Assembly: GCA_964431545.1 (NCBI GenBank)
Contig: CAYSLC010000147.1
Location: forward strand, 1-13,615
DNA length: 13,615 nucleotides
From: CAYSLC01 sp964431545
GTDB taxonomy: Bacteria > Desulfobacterota > Desulfobacteria > Desulfobacterales > JAABSP01
Direction of reading: 5' to 3'
Made by a program: the position numbers and the translations under genes. Below the pieces are notes generated by a model. It did not search any database. It was not told the origin of the DNA and was given only the letters and a program-made list of their open reading frames with translations. Below are positions 6,850-13,615 of this stretch, one piece after another (position 1 is the first letter of the stretch; each line of letters opens with the position of its first letter).

Positions 6850-7806
6850 GGGCGAATCTTCCGCCTGGGGCTGTGGATAGACCATCTTGCCGCTCAAACT
6901 GGTGTCGTACCCCTCCATCGTTCCGGCCAGTTGATGGAACTCCGGCTCGTGGAGGAGGCCGATGAACGACTGGACATCGGGGTCGAAGAACCGCTCCTTC
7001 TTCACCAGGAGATCGAACCGCTCCCATCGCAGGGGGAGGAAATCGAGTCCCAGGAGGGAGGCCACCGGACGGATGGCCGGCCCTGCGTCGGCCCGGCCGG
7101 AGAGGATCTCAAGGCCCGCGTTCAGGTGCTTGTCGACCTCGTTCCGGTAGCCGTCGATGGCGTTGCCGTCGATGCCCGCCTTCCGGAGTTCGTTGTCGAA
7201 GAGGAGCCGGGTGCCGGTGCCCAGGGCCCGGTTGAAGATCCGGACCCCCGGCTTGGCCAGATCTTCGATGGCCCGGATCCCCTTGGGATTCCCCCTGGCC
7301 ACCAGGATCCCCTGCTCCCGCCGGGAGAAATTGACCACCGCCGGCAGCCGCTCCAATTCCTGGGTGGCATAGACGAAGTTGTACTCCTCGTTGTCCTGGA
7401 GCAGATGGCTGGAGGCCATGTGGCACAGGTTCCGGCGCAGGGCCCGGAGGCCCCCCATGCTCCCCAGGTTGCCGAAGACCGCCACGTGCTCGGGATGGCG
7501 GGTGTTGAAGAGCGAGAGGGTCCGGTCCAGCAGCGGATCGTTGCTGCCGGTGATCACCAGCAGCCCTTCGGCCTGGGGGGGCGGCGCCAGGGGTTGCGGG
7601 TAGTTGATGGTGTTCGATTCGATCCACTGCTCCACCAGATGGCGGGGGAAGATCCATTTCCCCGTGATCTTCGTGGCGGGCAGCCCTTTGTCGGAGACGA
7701 GGGTGTAGACCATCTTTTCGTTGATGCCAAGGAACCTGGCCACCTCCCGGGTGGAGAGCATGGTTCTGGGGCCGTCCTGCTCGGGGGTCTCTTTCTTTTT
7801 GCTCAT
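6835..7806 (-). CDS. HTH (excisionase/MerR-like) regulator with PBP-like ligand domain, probable tungstate/molybdate-responsive regulator
   Basis: 323 residues. Residues about 16-62 form a short helix-turn-helix of the excisionase/MerR type (LSTREVARFLGINEKMVY, then KITGKWIFPRHLVEQWI). Residues about 80-300 resemble the PBP-superfamily domain (PF12727 type), also found fused to DNA-binding domains in ModE-like oxyanion regulators: GSNDPLLD, GSMGGLRALRRNLCHMASSHL and ARGNPKG then NRALGTGTRLLFD. The same protein would therefore sense a small ligand and bind DNA. It is the first gene of the tup operon, 38 nt before tupA, with AAGGA about 6 nt before its ATG, so autoregulation and control of tup by tungstate or molybdate is the natural reading. 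It has no membrane segment. It is not TunR, which as I recall has an integrase-like DNA-binding domain and molbindin domains. Confidence 0.85.
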   Translation of the reverse strand: MSKKKETPEQDGPRTMLSTREVARFLGINEKMVYTLVSDKGLPATKITGKWIFPRHLVEQWIESNTINYPQPLAPPPQAEGLLVITGSNDPLLDRTLSLFNTRHPEHVAVFGNLGSMGGLRALRRNLCHMASSHLLQDNEEYNFVYATQELERLPAVVNFSRREQGILVARGNPKGIRAIEDLAKPGVRIFNRALGTGTRLLFDNELRKAGIDGNAIDGYRNEVDKHLNAGLEILSGRADAGPAIRPVASLLGLDFLPLRWERFDLLVKKERFFDPDVQSFIGLLHEPEFHQLAGTMEGYDTSLSGKMVYPQPQAEDSPEHSL

Positions 7807-7898
7807 GGCGATCCTTCCAAATGTATCTCAGTGGTGTTTTTAGTATACCGTCACTGGTTCTGTCAAGAATTAGGCCGGATGTAAGAAAAAAGATACCT

Positions 7899-7927
7899 AT
7901 AATAACCCTTATGGACAGTAAGGTCAA
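7899..7927 (-). promoter_or_regulatory. Candidate sigma70 promoter of the regulator-tup operon
   Basis: On the minus strand TTGACC (7922-7927) is followed after exactly 17 nt by TATTAT (7899-7904), giving a start near 7892 and a leader of about 85 nt before the regulator ATG. It lies in the 154-nt AT-richer gap after the PQQ/RDD gene. A second TTGACA (7861-7866) has only poor -10 partners (TACTAA at 15 nt or TATACT at 13 nt). GTATCT (7823-7828) and AGATAC (7891-7896) form a long-range inverted pair across the leader; an operator is possible but not shown. Confidence 0.5.
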
Positions 7928-7960
7928 GGCAACATGGAAATTTCCCCGCTCGGGGGACGG

Positions 7961-10660
7961 TTAGGAGGGATCGGCGTCGTTCGGCAAAAGCCGGTAGGCC
8001 CCTACCTGGCGCCGTGTGGGGATCAGGAGGAGTTCCGGGTCGGGCAGCAGCCGGATGGCGTTGGTGGTGAGGTTGACCCCCAGAAAGGTTACCGTGGGGT
8101 CGAGGCCGGATTTGGAAAGACGGATCAGGGACGCCCGGTTTTCGACGGCCTTTTTTCCGTGGGTCGCGCTCCGGTGGACGGCCACCAGGAAGAGATCATC
8201 GGTGTCCTCGTGCAGGACCCGGACATGGAGGTACCGGGGTCCGGAGACGGTCCGAAGGACGCGTCCGTCGGTCCGGTCCACGAGGACCAGGGCCCGATCC
8301 ACCGTGGCCGCGGCCCGGTGGTCCATGACGGGGATCAGCACCAGGCGGTCATCGGCCAGGCAGCCGAACCGCAGTCCGTCCGGGTAGGCCGCGACCGTCC
8401 TGCCGGTGCTCCCCTCCAGCACCGCGGTCGTGGAGTAGATCCGCTCCGGCGGTTGCCCGCCATCGACGGGGGCGGTCCCATCGTGGGCCACGACATATCC
8501 GGCGTCGGCCGGGATGGTCCAAAGGGTGGTCCTGTCGGGCAGATGGACCAGGGAGGTTTCGCCGGCCGCGGAGTAGAAAAACTGATGGCCGCCTCCGAGG
8601 GCGTACCCCGGGCTTCGGCCGCTCTCCTTCTCCTCCCAGACGGTCTCGCCCGTGGCGGCATCAAGAAAGTAGATGGGTCCGTACGCCTCGCCGTGGAGCT
8701 GGGCCAGAACCCCGCCGTTGAGATCGATGGTATCGATGGTCTCTTCCCCGGACAGGGTCCGTGCCCACCGAAGACGCAGATCGGGGCCGTGGGCACGGAT
8801 GTGGAGCCCCTCGTAGAAGAGCAGGGTCTCCCCGTCCGAGAGAATCAGGGGCTCCGCCATCGCCACCGGAAGCCGCCGGATCACCTCGCCGGTTCGGGGA
8901 TCGAGCCAGGCGAGGAGTTCGCCTTCCCCCTCCCCGGAGCCCCGGATCGGCACTTCGTTCGGCTCCATGGCCAGATCCGGATGGATGAAGCCGCCGGTGA
9001 TGTCCCGGGAGGACCAGAGAATCTCGCCGGTGGCCGGGTCCAGAGCGGTGATGCCGTCATAGGTGGTGACGATCCACCGGCCCGCCTGGAGGTCGGTGGA
9101 GAAGATGACGGCCGGTTCTTCGCCGAAACGCATCTCCCAGGCGGGCGCCAAGGCGACTTCGGGGGTGAAATCGGGGGTGTTCCAGGGAAGGAGCCAGAAG
9201 GGGATCAGGGCGGCCCCCTTCCAGACCGCCAGCCCCGTGAGACCCGCCACCAGGGGCCAGCCCAACAGGGCCTTGGTCCGGACCCGGCGGCCCACCACGA
9301 ACGTCTCCGAGAGCTGGTCGTGAAACCCCTGCTTCCGCTTCCGGAAGGGGATCACCAGGTACCCGGCCATCGGAAAGAGAAAGACGGCGGAGAGCAGGTG
9401 GTAGGCGAGCCGGAGGATCACGGAGACGGTATCGGGGCGCTCCCCCCAGGGGTCCACCACCCGGAGGCCCCAGGCCCCCATCCCCAGGGTCCGTCCGTAC
9501 CGTTTCAGGGGGACGGTGAAATACAGGACGGTAAAGGCGGCGACGAAAAACTGTGTCCCCAAAAGGGGCGTTCCGGCATAGACCGGATCGGCCGTAATCC
9601 CGGCGATCCCCCGGGACAGGGCGAAATAGAGGCCCGCGGCCAGAACGCCGATCAGGGCGACGTCCAGAAGCAGGGCCGACAGGCGGACCCCCAGGCCGGC
9701 ATACCCCAGGGAGGGGTCCGGAAGGCCGGGGGCCGGTGCCGGTGCCGCCGGTCCGAGGCCGTGACACTCGTTGCAGCGGTACCCCTCGACATCCTCGATG
9801 TAGCACGCCTCGCACAGGGAGATGCCGCACCGGCCGCATCGCCGCACGGCCACCGAATGGGGGTGGTGGTAGCAGGTGGTCACCGATGGCGCCTTGGCGG
9901 TCTTCCTGTGGAAGTATCCCTGCTTCTCCCCCAGGGAGACCGCGAGGCGGCGGATCCGGTACTCCGAGGAGAGCATCCCCTTGCGGCTCACCCGCATGGG
10001 TTCGCCGTCCATGGCGGAGAGCAGTTCGGTAAACCGGTCCATGAGGGTTGGAAGGTCGGCGCCAGGGTGGTGGACCATGCGGATGTTGGGGGGGCACTGG
10101 ATCGGAATGGGCCCTTCGCCGTTGTCGGCCGATAGGTAGGCGCGGCTGGAGAGAAAGGCGTGGAAGGCCGTGTACATCACCCGCCCCATGGCCTTGTTGA
10201 TGAGATTCGCCGCATAGATCCGGCGCTCCGGATGGATCCAGACATTGCGGATGATCCCCTGGGGTAGGCTCGCGTCCTCCAGATCCATCAGGGGGGCGAA
10301 CCCCTGCTCCGTCAGCCAGTTCGCGTGTGCGTCGAACTCCCTTTTCCGGAGCCGTTTGAGGTCTCCGAGCCGGGTGGGGTGGAGCCGGGGGGCGTCGTGG
10401 GCCATGATGGGGACCAGGAACCGGTTGCCGGCGAGCCGTTTGATCCAGTACACGACGGAGAGGATGGGGAGAAAGAGAACGGCCGTAATCGCCGGGGTCC
10501 CTTTCCTCACCACCCTGAACATCCAGGAGAACGGATACTGGGTGAAGTCGATATAGACGGGATTCGCCTCCCGGGGAGGCGTCTTTGGCAGGGAGGCGTC
10601 ACAGACCTCGCACCGGGACCGGTCGTCCGGATTGGCCATGCCGCAGGTGTCGCAGAACAT
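7961..10660 (-). CDS. Multidomain membrane protein: zinc ribbon, B-box-like finger, RDD domain and PQQ-like beta-propeller
   Basis: 899 residues. The N-terminus is a zinc ribbon (Cys3, Cys6, Cys17, Cys20), then a likely membrane span (about 55-73) and an unrecognised soluble region. Residues 263-300 carry a second Cys/His-rich finger (C263, H265, C275, C278, C283, C286, C296, C299) of B-box type. Residues about 320-456 are an RDD domain: RLSALLLDVAL with Arg326 and Asp333, GRTLGMGAWGLRVVD, and GFHDQLSETFVVGRR; another span follows (about 465-492). The remainder (about 505-895) is a beta-propeller with PQQ/quinoprotein-type blade motifs ALDPATGEILW, WLDPRTGEVI and FLDAATGETVW. It starts 6 nt after the M50 peptidase stop with GAGGT upstream, so the pair form an operon. 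The propeller probably lies outside the membrane, which is inference from the spans. PQQ binding itself is not established. Overall function is unknown. Confidence 0.85.
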   Translation of the reverse strand: MFCDTCGMANPDDRSRCEVCDASLPKTPPREANPVYIDFTQYPFSWMFRVVRKGTPAITAVLFLPILSVVYWIKRLAGNRFLVPIMAHDAPRLHPTRLGDLKRLRKREFDAHANWLTEQGFAPLMDLEDASLPQGIIRNVWIHPERRIYAANLINKAMGRVMYTAFHAFLSSRAYLSADNGEGPIPIQCPPNIRMVHHPGADLPTLMDRFTELLSAMDGEPMRVSRKGMLSSEYRIRRLAVSLGEKQGYFHRKTAKAPSVTTCYHHPHSVAVRRCGRCGISLCEACYIEDVEGYRCNECHGLGPAAPAPAPGLPDPSLGYAGLGVRLSALLLDVALIGVLAAGLYFALSRGIAGITADPVYAGTPLLGTQFFVAAFTVLYFTVPLKRYGRTLGMGAWGLRVVDPWGERPDTVSVILRLAYHLLSAVFLFPMAGYLVIPFRKRKQGFHDQLSETFVVGRRVRTKALLGWPLVAGLTGLAVWKGAALIPFWLLPWNTPDFTPEVALAPAWEMRFGEEPAVIFSTDLQAGRWIVTTYDGITALDPATGEILWSSRDITGGFIHPDLAMEPNEVPIRGSGEGEGELLAWLDPRTGEVIRRLPVAMAEPLILSDGETLLFYEGLHIRAHGPDLRLRWARTLSGEETIDTIDLNGGVLAQLHGEAYGPIYFLDAATGETVWEEKESGRSPGYALGGGHQFFYSAAGETSLVHLPDRTTLWTIPADAGYVVAHDGTAPVDGGQPPERIYSTTAVLEGSTGRTVAAYPDGLRFGCLADDRLVLIPVMDHRAAATVDRALVLVDRTDGRVLRTVSGPRYLHVRVLHEDTDDLFLVAVHRSATHGKKAVENRASLIRLSKSGLDPTVTFLGVNLTTNAIRLLPDPELLLIPTRRQVGAYRLLPNDADPS

Positions 10661-10666
10661 GCTGTG

Positions 10667-11485
10667 CTACCTCAGACACCAGGAGGCGATCATCTGCATG
10701 AGGCCCACCCCGGTGATCATGGGGTAGAAGATCACCGTCAGGAGATTGAAGTGGAGGGCCAGGATGATCAGGATGAAGCCGAAGATCTGGACCTTCCCGG
10801 CCAGGGCCGCCGCCTTTTTGGGGAGCAGGGCCTTGAGGAGCCAGAAGCCGTCCAGGGGCGGAAAGGGGATCAGGTTGAAGACCCCCAGCACCAGGTTGAT
10901 GAGGATCCCGGCGCTCAGGACCGTAAAGAGGACGAACCAGAGCCCGGCCAGGGGGCCGGTCTCGATGAAGACCGGGGAAAAGATGTCCCAGTGCACCCCC
11001 AGGATCCCCCCCGGATGGAGCCGGTTGTAGAGGAAGGCGGCTCCCAGGTAGAGGTTGAAGCTAAGATAGGAGAGCAGGAAGTTGGAGATGGGTCCGGCAA
11101 AGGCGAGGAAGACCTGGTCCCGGGGGTGGCGGCGGAGGCGGACCGGATTGAAGGGGACCGGTTTGGCCCATCCCAACACCACGGAGGCGTTGATCAGATA
11201 GAGGCCCAGGGGGACGAGGATGCTCCCCACGAGACTCACGTGGCGGATCGGATTGAAGGTGAGGCGGCCCGCCTCGGCGGCGGTTTCGTCACCGCAGGCC
11301 GCGGCCCCCAGGCCATGGCAGAGTTCGTGGACCACCACGGAAAAAAAGAGGGCGTAGAGAACCAGGCCGATGGCCAGCCACTCCAGGTGCTGCCGGTCGT
11401 CCCGGAGATGGGGGTGGACCAGGGCCGCCAGGGCGAGGGGAAGGAGCCATAGGAGCAGGTGGCTTTTCTGGTGGATGCGTTTCAT
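10667..11485 (-). CDS. M50-family (site-2-protease-like) membrane zinc metallopeptidase
   Basis: A 272-residue polytopic membrane protein with the M50 zinc-protease core. VVHELCHG places HExxH at 53-57 (two zinc-binding histidines and the catalytic Glu54), and NLIPFPPLDG (204-213) supplies the third metal ligand Asp212. FAGPISN between them is also typical of the family. The protein has no PDZ domain, so it belongs to the small 'minimal' class rather than RseP type. These enzymes cleave peptide bonds within or near the membrane; the substrate here is unknown, and the RDD/propeller protein encoded 6 nt downstream is an obvious candidate partner. The ATG at 11485 is chosen because hydrophobic sequence begins there and a possible promoter overlaps the alternative TTG at 11554, which would add 23 polar residues. 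Neither start has a strong ribosome site. Confidence 0.88.
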   Translation of the reverse strand: MKRIHQKSHLLLWLLPLALAALVHPHLRDDRQHLEWLAIGLVLYALFFSVVVHELCHGLGAAACGDETAAEAGRLTFNPIRHVSLVGSILVPLGLYLINASVVLGWAKPVPFNPVRLRRHPRDQVFLAFAGPISNFLLSYLSFNLYLGAAFLYNRLHPGGILGVHWDIFSPVFIETGPLAGLWFVLFTVLSAGILINLVLGVFNLIPFPPLDGFWLLKALLPKKAAALAGKVQIFGFILIILALHFNLLTVIFYPMITGVGLMQMIASWCLR

Positions 11486-11525
11486 GGTAAAATCCGGCGG
11501 AACAAAGATGGGCCGGTCGATCTTC

Positions 11526-11554
11526 CAAATACAGGCTTTTTGGGTTGGGGGCAA
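11526..11554 (-). promoter_or_regulatory. Weak candidate promoter for the M50 peptidase operon
   Basis: On the minus strand TTGCCC (11549-11554) and TATTTG (11526-11531) are spaced by 17 nt, about 40 nt upstream of the ATG at 11485. Both boxes are imperfect. If real, the transcript begins inside the TTG-started extension, which supports the shorter protein. Confidence 0.3.
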
Positions 11555-11573
11555 TGGAAAAAAGTGGTATAAA
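11545..11573 (+). promoter_or_regulatory. Candidate promoter of the toxin-antitoxin operon
   Basis: TTGGGG (11545-11550) and TATAAA (11568-11573) are separated by 17 nt and lie about 120 nt before the antitoxin ATG. The -10 overlaps one arm of the GTGGTAT/ATACCAC dyad, as expected if the antitoxin represses its own promoter. It overlaps the candidate divergent promoter of the M50 operon. Confidence 0.4.
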
Positions 11574-11617
11574 GCACCAAAGGCACGACTCCGGGTGGTT
11601 CCGTTATCGATACCACC
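11564..11617. promoter_or_regulatory. Inverted-repeat cluster, candidate operator of the toxin-antitoxin operon
   Basis: Three related half-sites are visible: GTGGTAT (11564-11570), GGTGGT (11594-11599) and ATACCACC (11610-11617). The outer pair is a perfect 7-bp inverted repeat 39 nt apart; the inner pair is a perfect 6-bp inverted repeat 12 nt apart. Together they span the -10 and early transcribed region, a usual place for antitoxin binding. The operator role is inference. Confidence 0.4.
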
Positions 11618-11690
11618 TCACCTGGGAAGCGCTTTTTTACAGGAAATAAACCTATCTTATCCGGACACGGAAAAAGGGGAGTACGAGATC

Positions 11691-12008
11691 ATGACCACTG
11701 TGACACTCTCCGCTCGATTGGAGCCCGGTGAAGCCAAAAAGATCGATGCACTCGCGGACGAAATGGGATGGGAGAAAGGCGCCCTGCTCAAGCATTTAAT
11801 TATGAAGGGCTACACCGATATTCAGACCGAGAGGGCGCTCCATGCCTACCGCCGCGGAACCATAACCCTTTCCCGAGCCGCTGAAATCGCGGGACTCGGC
11901 TTCCGGGATATCTTGCTCCGGCTGCCGGAGGAATCTGTCGAACTGAATTATGACTTGAATGAGCTGGAAAGGGATCTGGAAGATATTTCCCATGATCCTG
12001 ATTGCTGA
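11691..12008 (+). CDS. UPF0175-family antitoxin
   Basis: 105 residues. The N-terminal part (TVTLSARLEPGEAKKIDALA) looks like a ribbon-helix-helix start, and residues 49-75 carry the UPF0175 signature ALHAYRRGTITLSRAAEIAG, which looks like a helix-turn-helix. The family is regularly encoded just ahead of DUF3368 PIN nucleases and is taken to be the DNA-binding antitoxin that neutralises them. The ATG at 11691 is chosen because GGGGAG lies 9 nt upstream and the family start fits; an open frame extends much further upstream without a ribosome site and runs antisense to the M50 gene. The gene overlaps the toxin gene by 17 nt, so translation is probably coupled. Base composition is visibly richer in A and T than the flanking genes, which fits transfer. 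Confidence 0.82.
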   Translation: MTTVTLSARLEPGEAKKIDALADEMGWEKGALLKHLIMKGYTDIQTERALHAYRRGTITLSRAAEIAGLGFRDILLRLPEESVELNYDLNELERDLEDISHDPDC

Positions 12009-12504
12009 TGCGGCGCCGCTTATATTTCTTGCCAAGATCAATCAGCTTCAGCTGATCCCTTGCTTGTTCGAGGCCGAGATCCTGGTTCCGTCAGTGGTGA
12101 AAAACGAAGTACTGGCTCCCAAATCTCCTCCCGACGAAACACGATTACTGGAAGCTTTCATCTCTGAATGTGAAGTCGTCGATTTATATGATCCAAAAAT
12201 TTTTACGACGGCCCTCAGCTTTGCGGACAACTGCGTTCTGACTCTGGCTGAAAGAGAACGTGCCGATATGATCCTATCCGACGATCGGCTTGTGAGGAAG
12301 GTGGCGGGCATGGAAGGCTTTCGGGTGTTGGGGACACTGGGAATTCTTATGTATGGCCGCGGAAAAGCTCTCCTCCCAAGAGAAAAAGCCATCAATCTGC
12401 TTGAGGTGCTCGTTGCTCGGCACGATTTCAGAATCAGCGCCACCGTATACAACACAGCCCACCAAGAGCTGTTGTCCGAACGGAAGGCGGGCCGGCAAGC
12501 TTGA
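11992..12504 (+). CDS. PIN-domain toxin (DUF3368-type predicted RNase)
   Basis: 170 residues, predicted Mg-dependent ribonuclease toxin paired with the UPF0175 antitoxin. It starts MILIADAAPLIFLAKI, the DUF3368/PIN opening with acidic Asp6, followed by VPSVVKNEVL with Glu39 and ADMILSDDRLVRKVA with Asp97/Asp98, then the DUF3368-like tail VLGTLGILMYGRGKALL. In many relatives the third acidic site is in a GEA motif; here the matching place reads SFADNCVLTLA, with Asp79 as a possible substitute. The ATG at 11992 is preferred over an in-frame upstream ATG at 11959, because only the later one begins directly at the first PIN strand. The composition is AT-rich compared with neighbours. It ends 4 nt after the TTG that could open the next reading frame. 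Confidence 0.82.
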   Translation: MILIADAAPLIFLAKINQLQLIPCLFEAEILVPSVVKNEVLAPKSPPDETRLLEAFISECEVVDLYDPKIFTTALSFADNCVLTLAERERADMILSDDRLVRKVAGMEGFRVLGTLGILMYGRGKALLPREKAINLLEVLVARHDFRISATVYNTAHQELLSERKAGRQA

Positions 12505-12563
12505 ACAAGTCCTACATGCCGCATGTGGTTCAGCATCCAACACCGTTCGAAAAAGTTCCAAAG

Positions 12564-13478
12564 ATGGCTTTACGCATCCACTTGATGGTTGTGGTGATTC
12601 TGTTTTTTCCGAAGCTTCTGGGAGCCATGGACCCATGGCACGCGCGCCAGGTGGGGTACGTGGAGAGCCCGGCCGTGACCGAGTCGAGCGGAATGGCCGC
12701 CTCCCGGCGTGATCCGTCCGTTTTGTGGACCCTGAACGACAGCGGGCATCCGGCGGTGCTCCATGCCCTCTCCCGCGACGGCGAGGATCTGGGGCGTCTC
12801 TCCGTGTCCGGCGCCCGGAACCGGGACTGGGAGGACCTGGCCGCCTTCCGGCTGGCGGAACGCCCCTATCTCCTGATCGGGGACGTGGGGGACAACGGCG
12901 GCCGATATCGCCACTGCACCCTCTACGCCGTTCTGGAGCCGGGGTTGACCGACGGGCGGCTACCCGCCGGGGCGACGGCTCCGGTTGCATGGTCGATCCG
13001 GTTCGTCTACGCGGACGGCCCGAGGGACTGCGAAGCCGTTGCCGTGGATGAAACGGCCGAACAGGTGCTCCTGCTCTCGAAACGGGATGTTCCGCCCCGG
13101 CTGTACTCCCTCCCCCTCCGGGCGACGGCCGGGGGCGAAACCGTCACCGCGCGGCCGATCTTGACCCTCGGCGGCATTCCGCCCCCCTCCCCCGCGGACC
13201 TCCGATCAGACCCCCGGTACGGAAAGTACGCCGCGCAGCCGACGGCCATGGATGTGGCGCCGGACGGATCGGCGGCGGCGGTGCTCACCTACAAGCGTGT
13301 CTACCTTTTCGAACGAAGCGGGGACGAGCCGTGGACCTCGGCCTTCTCCCGGAAGCCGGCCCGCCTGCCCCTGCCGCTCCTGCCCCAGGCGGAAGGGATC
13401 TGTTTTGCCGGGGATGCCCGAACCCTCTTCGTCACCTCGGAAAAGCGGCGTCCCCCGCTGATCCGCATCCACCGGTGA
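12564..13478 (+). CDS. Exported beta-propeller-like protein with DWED and GDxGDN motifs, function unknown
   Basis: 304 residues from the chosen ATG. The N-terminus is a signal peptide (MALRIHLMVVVILFFPKLLGA), so the protein should be exported. The body carries widely spaced acidic motifs: SSGMAAS (41-47), LNDSG (57-61), DWEDLA (88-93), GDVGDN (106-111), CEAVAVD (156-162), TAMDVAPDG (227-235) and QAEGICF (275-281). These recall beta-propeller proteins of the phytase-like/esterase-like kind with metal-binding acidic loops, but I cannot name the family securely or assign a reaction. An in-frame TTG at 12501 overlapping the toxin stop would add 21 residues and hide the signal peptide, so the later ATG is preferred, although its ribosome site (AAAG) is weak. 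GC content returns to the level of the main genome here, unlike the toxin-antitoxin genes just upstream. Confidence 0.7.
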   Translation: MALRIHLMVVVILFFPKLLGAMDPWHARQVGYVESPAVTESSGMAASRRDPSVLWTLNDSGHPAVLHALSRDGEDLGRLSVSGARNRDWEDLAAFRLAERPYLLIGDVGDNGGRYRHCTLYAVLEPGLTDGRLPAGATAPVAWSIRFVYADGPRDCEAVAVDETAEQVLLLSKRDVPPRLYSLPLRATAGGETVTARPILTLGGIPPPSPADLRSDPRYGKYAAQPTAMDVAPDGSAAAVLTYKRVYLFERSGDEPWTSAFSRKPARLPLPLLPQAEGICFAGDARTLFVTSEKRRPPLIRIHR

Positions 13479-13615
13479 GCCGGCGTAAGGGCGTCACAAG
13501 AATTAAAACCACCCGGCTTCATCCTGACGTCAAAATTTCATCATAAACAAAACGGCGGGCATCTTATTTTGTTGTGACTCCCGAACAAAAAGGAGTGCGA
13601 AAATTTCGTTTTTCG
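13479..13615. other. AT-richer non-coding tail at the window edge
   Basis: No gene is supported here. The sequence drops sharply in GC. It holds an AACAAAA/TTTTGTT inverted pair around 13549-13572, ACTCC (13577-13581) with GGAGT (13592-13596), and CGAAAA/TTTTCG at the very end. These could be weak terminators after the propeller gene or the promoter region of a gene beyond the window; neither can be settled from here. Confidence 0.4.

Noticed and set aside
6797..7027. N-terminal extension of TupA to 350 residues
   Set aside because: It overlaps the regulator gene out of frame and would bury the signal peptide; a ribosome site supports the ATG at 6796.
7842..7866. TTGACA as the main regulator promoter
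   Set aside because: Only 13 or 15 nt to the available -10 boxes; the pair at 7899-7927 has the correct 17-nt spacing.
7944..7955. CCCC/GGGG hairpin as terminator after the RDD/propeller gene
   Set aside because: Stem of only 4-5 bp and no T-run in the direction of transcription.
7934..10135. Open frame of 733 codons on the plus strand opposite the RDD/propeller gene
   Set aside because: Same shadow effect; no recognisable domain, while the minus strand shows zinc fingers, RDD and propeller motifs.
11486..11554. Longer M50 protein starting at TTG 11554
   Set aside because: No ribosome site, 23 extra polar residues, and a possible promoter overlaps it. Not fully excluded.
12501..12563. Longer exported protein starting at TTG 12501, overlapping the toxin stop
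   Set aside because: The overlap is tempting for coupling, but the extension would precede the signal peptide and there is no ribosome site.

Overview
This is a GC-rich stretch (roughly 65% by eye) from a bacterium that looks Gram-negative and is most plausibly a Desulfobacterota (deltaproteobacteria) relative. The clues are inferential: a periplasmic (non-lipoprotein) tungstate-binding protein, an ATP-grasp-only PEP-synthase relative, and an HTH plus periplasmic-binding-protein (PBP) regulator ahead of a tungstate transporter. No rRNA, tRNA, insertion sequence or CRISPR array was seen.

Left part (1-7930). A 5'-truncated PEP/pyruvate-binding ATP-grasp gene runs rightward and ends at 1473. 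It meets a leftward cluster across a short gap holding two hairpins. Read in its own direction, the leftward cluster starts from a promoter near 7900-7927. Its order is: an HTH/PBP-domain regulator (7806-6835), tupA (6796-5975), a 163-nt spacer with REP-like hairpins, tupB (5811-5125), a 796-residue membrane HEAT-repeat protein (4999-2609), and the ABC ATPase tupC (2601-1552), which starts only 7 nt after the HEAT gene. Together they form a tungstate uptake system (TupA binds tungstate, TupB is the permease, TupC the ATPase) with a likely one-component sensor. The large membrane-anchored HEAT protein wedged between permease and ATPase is the most unusual thing in the window and could be an accessory or regulatory subunit; that role is inference only.

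Middle part (7961-11554). A leftward two-gene unit encodes an M50 (site-2-protease-like) membrane metallopeptidase followed 6 nt later by an 899-residue multidomain membrane protein: zinc ribbon, cysteine-rich B-box-like finger, RDD membrane domain and PQQ-type beta-propeller.

Right part (11545-13615). A visibly less GC-rich toxin-antitoxin module (UPF0175-family antitoxin and DUF3368/PIN-type toxin, overlapping by 17 nt) runs rightward. Its promoter region carries GGTGGT/ATACCAC dyads that may be its operator. It is followed by an exported beta-propeller-like protein with DWED and GDxGDN motifs, and then by AT-richer sequence with no recognisable gene up to the window edge.
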